This document shows positions 1-8,824 of a stretch of DNA of 64,000 nt, piece after piece. Each line of letters begins with the position of its first letter. Position 1 is the first letter of the stretch. Source of the DNA: Arctopsyche grandis (taxonomy: Eukaryota > Arthropoda > Insecta > Trichoptera > Hydropsychidae); NCBI RefSeq assembly GCF_051622035.1, contig NC_135357.1, positions 14,507,001 through 14,571,000 of the forward strand, written 5' to 3'. The notes below the pieces were generated by a model. It ran no database searches and was not told the DNA's origin. It saw only the letters and a program-made list of their open reading frames with translations. Made by a program: the position numbers and the translations under genes.

Positions 1-278
1 GCATATATTTTTAAAGCTTTTTTTGTGTTGTAAAATGTGTAAATCAAGTGACTAAACAATGTTTAATATTTAAAGGGGCCTACAGAGTACACTTGCCATC
101 AGACAAAGTGCAACCCTGACCATACTACTGTTCACGATTTGACTGAATTGGGCTATAAATTAAATTTTTTTCGTGGTTTTCCATTCTATTGGCGCACACT
201 GGCAACATTTCAAAATAACGTTCCATTTTTACTTTATCTATCTATAGATATATTGTGATATAATAGATAGAAACTAGT

Positions 279-350
279 GGAAGCGTGTTGGAGAGGCCTT
301 CATCCAGCAGTGGATGGCGAGCGGCTGTAGATGATGATGATGATGATATA
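279..350 (+). mobile_element. 3' end fragment of an RTE-like LINE
   Basis: A stretch reading GCGTGTTGGAGAGGCCTTC followed by a CATCCAGCAGTGGATGG block and a (GAT)n tail. This is the usual 3' end of an RTE-type LINE, which ends in a TGA/GAT repeat rather than poly(A). A diverged copy of the same end lies at about 60236-60320. It sits in the likely first intron of the ATRIP gene. Only the tail is present, so it is a dead, 5'-truncated copy. Confidence 0.6.
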
Positions 351-506
351 AATCTATTTTTATACAAAATTTATAATCTTTTATCATTTCAAAAAACACC
401 CGTTGAAATATCAACGGAAAAAAATACTATTATACTAGAAGTAGAAGCCAAAGGAACTTTAATTTTTAAATTTTAAATTAATTTTTGTAAAACATTTTTA
501 TTTCAG

Positions 507-3500
507 CAAAAAGTGATAGTTGGGGTGAAGACACCGATAGCGAATTTCTCTTGTTGGCCAGTCAAGCTTGCGATGATATTGAAAAAAGCAACGTCTATGA
601 ACCTATTAATTCATCAATATTGAAAAACAATTTAAATCAAAATATATTTGCTCCTTTAAATGCAAATACTGATAATTCCGTTTCGGGTGGTAAATATTTT
701 ACATATTAATAAAAAAGAGTTTGTCATATAATATTGATGTAATTAAAAAAATATTATGTCTTTTCAGATATACAAGCTTTTCTCAGCAAGAAATCTTTAT
801 CGAACACTGATAATCAATTACTTTCACAGTTTCAAGCAATGAAAAAAGAAAATGAAAGTTTAAAATTAAAGCAAATGGAATTAGAGAGTAGTAGTTTAAC
901 AAAAGATGGTGAAATATCAATTCTTAGGACGCAATTAAAAACTTGTCAGACGCAATTATCTATAGCTAAAAAAGAAAAAATTTCAAATGTCGAGAAGGCA
1001 CAAATGGAATTTTCTCAGAAAATAAAACAAACCAATGATGAATTGTTCAATATCAAATCACAAACTGAATTCAAGGTTATTTTATTTTTATTTAATTAAA
1101 TAATTTGTTTGTATATTCACATAAATTAGCTTGGATATTTATTTAATTCCAGGCATTAGAAATAGTGAACTTAAAAGAAAAGTGTAGATTACTAGAGTCT
1201 AGTAGAATGAAATTCATCGAACCAACTTCATCTGCCCTAGACACCTCGAAATGGTTTGGGTAATAAAAAATCTATAATTAATTTCAATTTTCTATTATTC
1301 TTTGTTAATTTACATGTGGTTTTTTATTCAGAGTAAGTCAAAAATTCAACTCGTCAATTTCGAAAACTGAACACACTACAAAACAGTTTGTTTCTACAAA
1401 AGAAAATTCAGCTCAGGCACATATCAGTCATAAATTAAAACTATGTCCCTCATCACAATTGTGTAAGTATGTGTGTACAGACGTATTGTTAATTATAATT
1501 TTCTAATTAAAACCAATTAAAATTATATATTTTAGGTTATCCATTGAAAGAGCGTATTGATAACTGTATATTTAATGAGTCTAATCTGGAAAATCCAATA
1601 ATTTTTAATTCTTATGAAAATTCACAATTAATGGTACATTCGAGTTTTTTTTCTGCAAGAGAAACAATTTTGGGAGACGTTGCAGAACCTAATATATTAA
1701 AAAAAAGTAAAAAACCGAACCAGAAAGATATTACAATTGATTATATTTATGAAGACTTATCAGAATTAATGAAAACCCCCACCAAAGGACTTCATTCTGA
1801 TGACAGCGTTAAGCATGCTTTAAAGGTTTTTAAATATTTCACAAAATTCATAATTTTTCTTTTATTTAGTAGCAAATTTCAAAATATTTATAAACAAGAA
1901 TAATGTATGTACGTACAAATTTTTGAATTTTTCAGCAAAGCATATCTTTGAAATGGGTGCACCTCACGGGATCGAATTAGAAATGCACGAAAAACCAAAT
2001 ATCGGAAGGCAAAGATCGAAAATCGAAAGATCTTAAGTCGAAAGATCAAAAAAAAAAAAGGGTGCATGGTAAACGGTACATACTCACTTAATTTGCGCGA
2101 GCAGGATACAACAGGAACAAGAGGAACAGGCTTTTCCTCCCGTATTCTGCGCGCGCACATTAATACGGGAGGAAAAGCCTGTTCCTTTTGTTCCTGTTGT
2201 ATCCTGCTCGCGCAAATTAAGTGAGGATGTACGTGAGTATGTACCGTTTACCATGCAGCCTTTTTTTTGATCTTTCGACTTAAGATCTTTGCCTTCCGAT
2301 ATTTGGTTTTTCGTGCATTTCTAATTCGATCCCGTGGTGTAGACCCCTTTGAAATACGATACCATATGAAAAACACAACACAGTTACTTTATTCTAATGC
2401 TTGATTTTTTTCCTTTTTTGAAATTATATCCATAATTTTAGATAGCATTAGTTGCAAAGGAGTTCTTACTGAAGACTTTCAACCAACTTGAAAAATTATT
2501 AACCAAAGTTTCTGTAAAAACTTTGAGAGAAATGGATGAAAAATATATAGATGCAACAAATGTTCATACTGATTTATTTACCGATAAGAAACATTTAGAT
2601 GAAAAGTAATCGTTTTTATAATAATTAAATTAAGATATAGTAAATCAATAAAACTATAACTTCCAAATTTTTCAGTGTTTGGTTTAATGATGAGCAAGCT
2701 GTTGAAACCAGGCGAATAATGGGTCTATTAGCGGTGCTATGTGAACACATCAAGCCCTTGGCTCATTACGTTTTGGGTTTAAAAAATATTGAAATATCAG
2801 ATTCATTGTTTTTTGAAAACTGCCAAAGAGACCTAAAATTAACTATGAAGTACAATGAAAATAAACAAAATATTCTCGACAGTTACCTAGATATTATTTT
2901 AGAAATTTGTAAAATAGTTAGAAAAATCGTATGTATTTAATTTTATTTTGGAATTTTTATGTAGGCGATAAACTTTATATAATTTTTTTGTCATTTTAGA
3001 ACTGTTCTCATCTGTATTCGGGATTGTTTTCATCTGTATGTGCTGTTTTGGTATCGTGTGTGAAAAATTCTGACAATTTTAACACCATATATAAAAAAAT
3101 GTTCGACGTTGTAAAAGAAATTTTCATGCTAAGACCACATATAATTATTATAAAACACATTTCACCCCTTCTTGGTCATGTAAAAAATCAAGATTTTTTA
3201 GAACTGTTCTGCAACAAATCTGACAAAGGGAATATAAAACCCAACTATGGAGAAGGTGTTGCTACTTACAATGATGGTAAATTCTTCGAAACGTTCCAAC
3301 TTGCACATCACATTACCACACTAGTCCCTAAGTATAATTAATGATTTCCAGATACTTGTTTTCTTCAGCTATTGTGCAATATTATTGAAGTTTGGTTTGT
3401 TCATTTTACTCGCGATGAACACATGGAGACATTGTTTTTCATCACTCATAATTTGTTGATACTTATCGGGCACTGCAACGCCGGTAATCTCATGTGGAGA

Positions 3501-4243
3501 AAGTGTGATATCCAGTACAAGTACATATGTTTATATTTATTTATATACATCAACTTTCATTATAAACTGTATTCAGAAACATGAGTGACTGTTCCCTCAT
3601 TTTACTTGGCAATAGTCAAACCCTCAATTCCACACGCGATTCCTACCAAGTTTATCCATACGGTTCATAAATTAATTTTCGTTATTGTTTTTTTAGATGT
3701 AACTGCTCTATACGACTAAATCGTTGTATTTGTTCTTGTTTACAACGATGTGCAACTCTTTATTATGAACATTATCAATGTATGCAAGGTATAAAATTAT
3801 ATTATCAATTATTAAAATGATATTTCTTATGAATTGAACATATAATATTAGCACGCTTAATTTATTTAAGATGTGGATTTGTTAAAAAGTTGTAAAACTA
3901 AAATGAGACTTGGAATTATGGTACTCTCGTTTTGCAATATAAAAGACATCGAATTTTTCTCTTGTCTCAATGATTATGAAGATCACTGTCAGATGTTTGT
4001 ACACATTTGTGATGAGTTGGAAGATGAACTACATTTACAAGACATTCATAGTAAGAATCATTTAATTTTAAAATTGATAATATTACTTAAATGATTATAT
4101 ATTTAATTTTTCGTTTATTAGGAGATGCATTAGCTAAACTCAAGAGAGATTCCGCCGAAGATAATCAGTTGTCGATATTAGATATATCGGATGATCCCAC
4201 TGCTTTTGAAGAGACTTTCAAATCCTTCTCAATAATAGATTAA
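507..4243 (+). CDS. ATRIP: ATR-interacting protein ATRIP (mus304 orthologue), multi-exon
   Basis: ATRIP binds single-strand DNA coated with RPA and carries the ATR checkpoint kinase to it, in the nucleus. Exons with consistent phase: 507-689, 768-1075, 1153-1259, 1332-1462, 1536-1825, 2442-2605, 2676-2928, 3000-3276, 3352-3520, 3697-3788, 3871-4050 and 4122-4243 (stop TAA). The product is about 759 aa. The N-terminus has the acidic/hydrophobic RPA70N-binding patch (SEFLLLASQACDDIE, compare human DDLEELDTLASQAL). It is followed by a coiled coil from about residue 90, including KDGEISILRTQL, which matches human KNGEIKILRDSL. The rest is a helical ATR-binding region with an acidic tail. The start is uncertain: a 4-nt exon at 35-38 (ATG T, then GTAAAT) would splice in phase to give MSKSDSWGED; otherwise the first exon lies upstream of the window. 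The gene is convergent with YIPF1 390 bp downstream. Confidence 0.82.
1955..2346. mobile_element. Hairpin MITE in an ATRIP intron (9-bp target duplication)
   Basis: Two long arms are near-perfect reverse complements of each other and meet at about 2155. They include CACGGGATCGAATTAG at both outer ends and GCGCGAGCAGGATACAACAG near the centre. The flanks carry the same 9 bases, CTTTGAAAT (1946-1954 and 2347-2355). The outermost bases are GGGTGCACC and GGGTCTACA. A 9-bp duplication with long inverted repeats fits a non-autonomous Mutator-like element; with an 8-bp reading, hAT is the alternative. It lies wholly within intron 1826-2441, so the coding sequence is untouched. Confidence 0.8.
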
Positions 4244-4632
4244 AAACGATTATTTCATTTACCTATTGTCACATTCTCGCAAAAGAATTAAAATACAATT
4301 TTTTTTTTTCATTTTAATTCGAATATTTGCACATATGTATCATACATATCAAATTCCAGCACTGTATTTAAACAGTTATTTATATTTTACTTGAGAATAC
4401 AATAATAGACCGTAAAGCGATTTTTTATACCACAATTATAATTTTATCATAAGTTAATCATGGTCATAACTTCAATGCATATGTACATCACCTTTTCATA
4501 CCAAAAATGAGTTCAAGTTAATTTAAAGGCATACGTAACTTCAATATAAGTGACACGGAATGACATACATATATTTAAAAAAAAATTATACAAATTTGAT
4601 TACAATAAATAAAATAATATACTATAATACAT

Positions 4633-5840
4633 TTATTTGGAACTAGGAACGTGAAAGAAGTAGAGCATAAATCCTGCAGCTAATAAAAAGTGAAATCCTA
4701 AAATGCATGCAATCAAAATTATGTATCGCTGGGATCTTTTCAACGCTGGCAACAGCAAATAGACTAGCACCAATCCAGAGAGCAATGCAGCTGTCAACAC
4801 GAGTAACCATTGTAGCCAAGAAACTTGAATCGTCCATAGTATTGAAACAGGAATGTAAATTGACAGCGAATATCCATAAATGCAAAAAAGCGACATCATG
4901 CTCGGTGAATTTGATTGACCCTAAATTTTAACACATACATAAATATATATATGAAAAATCTATGTTTTATTTAACATTCTATTTCACGAGATAACTACCT
5001 CTTCAGCCATTTCAATGCTACTCTCCGGTGTTGTCCATTTCAAAGCTCCCCATAATCCCAATGGCACAATCCATGTATAGCAAAATATGGCAGTTGCTGC
5101 ATAAGATACTAGATGAAAGTCATACTTCCAATGATAACCTGTGTTTGCGTGTTGCAAATAGTTGGATATATTCCCACTTATCGCTATGGCGAATATCTGT
5201 TGGAAAAAAGTTTTGTGCATTTTTAATAATCAAATATTAAACCGTTTAATATAACATGTTACTTAATTTACAAAATTTTGTGTGATCAATTTGTGAATTT
5301 ATTTACCAATGTCGTTGACACCCAGAAAGGACCATATAGATCAGGTTTAACGCTGATGTTCTGATCGAAATATGACGGAGAGGCTCTATTCGGAACGATA
5401 GAAGTTAGTATTCTTTGCAAGACGTCGTCTGTGTTAACGTCGAAATATTTTTGGTAATATTCAATTGTCCAGAAGCTACGATTTTTCTGATTTTCTGAAA
5501 TTATTAATATAAAAAGAACACAAAATGATTGTCTTCTTTATCAAGACATGCAACCTAAAAGTTTTCAATAGAAAAGCAATTATTCGAATGTGTTTGGTGT
5601 GTCCCAGTTAATTAAGTGGGAAATTAGTAAGTTATAAGCCATACCCATTCCTGGATCGGTCTCGAGTTGAGGAGCTGGCATCGGCTGATCAGGGCTGGAG
5701 AACCGGGAGCCTTGCATGTCCGTGATCAAATCCAGCAGTGGATCTTGTCGAGGGTGTGGCTGCTGCGCCCCCATGAACGACTCAAATCCTATTTCATTAG
5801 ACATCTCACGCTTTGAGGTGACGAGTGGCGACGATGACAC
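4633..5840 (-). CDS. YIPF1: YIPF1/YIPF2-type Yip1-domain Golgi membrane protein
   Basis: Member of the Yip1 family, multi-pass proteins of Golgi/ER membranes that work with Rab GTPases in vesicle traffic. Exons read on the minus strand: 5840-5645, 5494-5307, 5196-4999 and 4920-4633 (stop TAA), with phases 1, 0, 0. The product is about 289 aa. After a Pro/Gln-rich cytosolic head comes the family signature SFWTIEYYQKYFDVNT, then NPDLYGPFW-type KPDLYGPFWVSTT and FAIAISGNISNYL, matching human YIPF1 closely, and five hydrophobic segments in the C-terminal half. The first ATG at 5840 is used; an in-frame ATG at 5804 (MSNEIGFESF) is equally possible. The gene ends tail-to-tail with ATRIP. Drosophila has one gene of this subtype, so YIPF1 and YIPF2 cannot be told apart here. 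Confidence 0.88.
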
Positions 5841-6110
5841 CTGTCAGATACGATTCTTATTTGGCATGCGTGGCCACAACGCGTCACAAAGCCGCCATAG
5901 TCGTTCAAACTAAAATAAATGACGCCATGTCCCCACAAACGTTATTATTACACCAGTATTCTTATTGTGTAAGGCGTGGACTAAATCTATTAGCAAATAA
6001 ATATTGAATACTCTTTATGAGGATCTGTATATTAACCACCAACTTCATAGTTATATTTGTAGAACGAAGATGCTTATAGTTGGTCCGCTGTAGGAAGGAA
6101 AAACGTACAC
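5841..6110 (-). promoter_or_regulatory. Probable YIPF1 5' flank and promoter
   Basis: The only non-repetitive stretch upstream of the YIPF1 start, before the transposon cluster begins. It has somewhat higher GC than the surroundings and no recognisable TATA box. Promoter status is inferred from position only. Confidence 0.3.
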
Positions 6111-6214
6111 GCTGTTCCTTACACCACCTTTCGACCAATAGCATTTCGTGTAGACAACAGAAAATTGTACGTGCGAAATGCTTTTAGTCGGGATGGGAGT
6201 GTAAGGGACAGCAT
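6111..6214. mobile_element. Short inverted-repeat element (about 105 bp MITE)
   Basis: Outer ends are GCTGTTCCTTACACC and, reversed on the right, GCTGTCCCTTACACT. Inside, AGCATTTCG appears in both arms (the right arm reversed). The arms are imperfect, so the copy is old. No clear target duplication was seen, and the superfamily cannot be named. Confidence 0.45.
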
Positions 6215-6403
6215 ATGAAATGTCTCACAAGGATCTTATTTTTTAATTTTAAAATTCAAATGGATAATGAATGTAATGGTTTCCCATTTGAAATGTCTTA
6301 AAAAATAATATTTTGTTTTTATGACTATTATGAAAGTAAGTCTTATAATTATTATGAGAAGAATTAGAATCCACCTGGTGCGATCTCTGGTGATCTCCAT
6401 TGC

Positions 6404-6694
6404 GGTAAACGGACTAATAGCCACATGTAAACCAGTCACAGGACAACCGGTCGCTCTAGATCGGTCACAAGTAATCACCCGTCACACTAAAACTGGTCAC
6501 ACCCGAAAATTAGTCACGAAAAAACTGGTCACACCCAAAAATTCGACCAATTTTTAATTTTTGGGTGTGACCAGTTTTTTCGTGACCAATTTTCGGGTGA
6601 GACCAGTTTTAGTGTGACGGGTGATCACGTGGGACCGATCTAGAGGGACCGGTTGTCCTGTGACCGGTTCACATTTGACTAGTAATCACCGAAC
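6404..6694. mobile_element. Foldback MITE, GACCAGTTTT type, inserted in LINE
   Basis: One long hairpin centred at about 6550. The left arm carries CCAGTCACAGGACAACCGG, GATCGGTCACA and TGGTCACACCC; the right arm has the same units reversed. Ends are GGTAAACGGAC (left) and, reversed on the right, GTTCGGTGATTA. The flanks share CTCCATTGC (6395-6403 and 6695-6703), a 9-base duplication, and the interrupted LINE frame closes exactly over it. A close sister copy is at 50444-50765. A target duplication of about 9 bp and long arms suggest a Mutator-like origin (inference). Confidence 0.78.
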
Positions 6695-6729
6695 CTCCAT
6701 TGCATTGCATGGAGTCGAGACATGGATAC

Positions 6730-7325
6730 TTAACCCTTTGAGTGCTGACGTATTTTCTGTTGAAAGCCCACCACGCTGAAAAATTTCCCAACATTTCCAA
6801 ATATAATTATTTAGAAAGCAGGTATAAATTGTAGCTAATCCAAACAAACCCTAGGTAACTTCCGCCGAGGATTTCGAGTTTTGTAAAGGTAAGTTTAGAC
6901 TCTCTAATACAGAGAAATGTAATATTTACATTTTTCTGCTCTAATATATCTTGCAACAATATAAAATAAACAAAAGAAGTCTATTAATGAATGTATTATT
7001 CCAAAACTAGTTGCATTTTCTTCATTGTTGTTAAAATGTAACGCTCACAATCTGAAATACTCAGCAGTTAGGGATTTCCTTCGAAAATTTTTGCTATGGT
7101 TATAAATTCAGAAATTCCGGTGTAAACCAGTCTTTATAAACATTGACACGGATTACACGACCCATGTTCAATGCATTTTTTTTCAATGCTACCTAGAAAG
7201 GCTTAGCAAGTAGTATTATTATTTATTTTTTACATACTCAAAATACAATGACTATCGGCGTATTTCAGGCTCATGAACTTGTTGGCAAAACGCCGATCGG
7301 CGTTGGTCAGCATTCAAAGGGTTAA
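6730..7325. mobile_element. piggyBac-like MITE with TTAA flanks
   Basis: Flanked on both sides by TTAA. Ends are CCCTTTGAGTGCTGACG (left) and, reversed on the right, CCCTTTGAATGCTGACC. The TTAA target and CCC-starting inverted ends are the marks of the piggyBac superfamily. About 590 bp, AT-rich inside, with no coding frame. Removing it with one TTAA restores the LINE frame (ETWIL-KKIDIPQ), so it arrived after the LINE. Confidence 0.75.
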
Positions 7326-7640
7326 AAAAATCGACATTCCACAAAGAGCTAACTGTTTTAGATACTCTCCACAACATGTAGGAAAATAATTATTTCCTAC
7401 TTTGGCCATATTACCAAGAATAATGTGAAAAATTAAGAAAAACAGGTAGTCACTGAAACAATAGAAGGAAGGCAAGCAAGAGTCTTCAACTAGATGGTCA
7501 GACCAAATTAAAGAACTGTCGGGATCGTTCCTAAATGCTTACACAGGGCCAAAGCAAGAGTGGAGGCATATCGTCCACCGGACTCCAGATATCAATAACC
7601 ATAACGCTCAGCATTGAGCAAATGAGGAAGGTGAAAATAA

Positions 7641-8824
7641 ATTTTATTCAACAATGAATGTGTAAATAAAACGTCGAGTATCGGAATTGCCTCTCTTAAA
7701 AAACTGGTACACATTTTAAAGGTCCTCTTGGTTGTTCAAACTGCCTTTTTAAAAAAGGTTTAATGTGCTCCTAAAACCCAGGAATCTCCAAATATCAGTC
7801 AAATCTGGCACTTTCAATATATTGGTTTATTGGTATTTCAAGCTTTAATTTAAAAAAAAATTAATTAAAGTGGGGTTAATGTAACATTGTTTCAAAAATA
7901 TTCTGCTTTATATTGTATTACATTTAAACCTGGAAAGGATGGATAATCTGCCAAGTTATCACTCGTTGTGGGATAATGAAACAAAATAATGTTTTGTGAG
8001 ATTTATTTCACGATTTTACCAAGTATTTTTCACAACAATTCTTTTTCTAAATTCTCATACTTTAAAACATTAAAAAGCACAGAATACAAAGATAAAAACA
8101 AAATAGGACGATTCAAAATACAACATCTCAGCAACTAACTTCTTCACACAACTTTCAATTTATGGCACTGGATACCACAAGTTATACCTATGTATATGTA
8201 GGAATAGCCATCTATAGAAATTTCATAAAATTTACAATCTCAAATCTTCAATTATTCGATAAACACTCTATTCGAAAATAGTAAATAAAATTTTATATAT
8301 ATGTATAATAATATAATATACTTAAAGAATTTTTAAATTTCGAAATACGAGAAAAAACACTTAGAATGAGCAAGAAAATTTTAACTCGACAATGAGGTAG
8401 GGAAGAAGACTCCATCAACAAACATACATACTTTAATGATCATTTTACTTGGAAAAAACAACATACGATGTATATATGTATATATATAATATTTATACAA
8501 ACTAAGTCTTATTATTCAATATCACAATAAAAAGGTCGATCATAAAACATATGCTAGATCAACCAGATCAAAACTTATTTTTGAAAGGGCATTGTACGAA
8601 ATATAATATTTTATATTAAATTAAAAATCATTTGAAATTCAACCATATCACGAGTGTCTATTTTATAAATATAAACACATACATACATTTACATAAATTT
8701 TATATATATATATAACAATGAAACAGTTTTTATTTTTATATTATTTAAATATATATACACATAAAGGGAGTTAAAGACTAACAAACATGCCACATCGAAT
8801 TACGTACATCTAATTTTTACTTCT
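7641..8824. other. AT-rich gap; 3' flank of the zinc-finger gene
   Basis: No open frame or repeat family recognised. Low-complexity AT sequence with TATA-type microsatellites at 8470-8500 and 8700-8760. The part nearest 8825 is probably the 3' untranslated region of the minus-strand zinc-finger gene, but no polyadenylation site could be fixed. Confidence 0.4.

Larger units (their letters stand above)
6321..7640 (+). mobile_element. RTE-like LINE remnant (RT C-terminal part), split by two MITEs
   Basis: When the two inner insertions are skipped, one frame reads RIHLVRSLVISIA, then LHGVETWIL, then KKIDIPQ. This is the familiar stretch after the reverse transcriptase active site (compare LVKALVFSVVLYGCETWTL). 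The pieces are 6360-6403, 6695-6732 and 7322 onward. The 3' part (7330-7640) has lost its frame but still shows the block for ARWSDQIKELSGSFLNA, and ends GCTCAGCATTGAGCAAATGAGG, also found at about 41310. A second copy of the family is at 39297-39810. The copy is dead: several stops and no 5' half. Confidence 0.6.

Noticed and set aside
285-476. 63-aa frame MLERPSSSSG... as first exon of ATRIP
   Set aside because: Its beginning is the LINE tail (GAT repeat) and it stops before the exon at 507.
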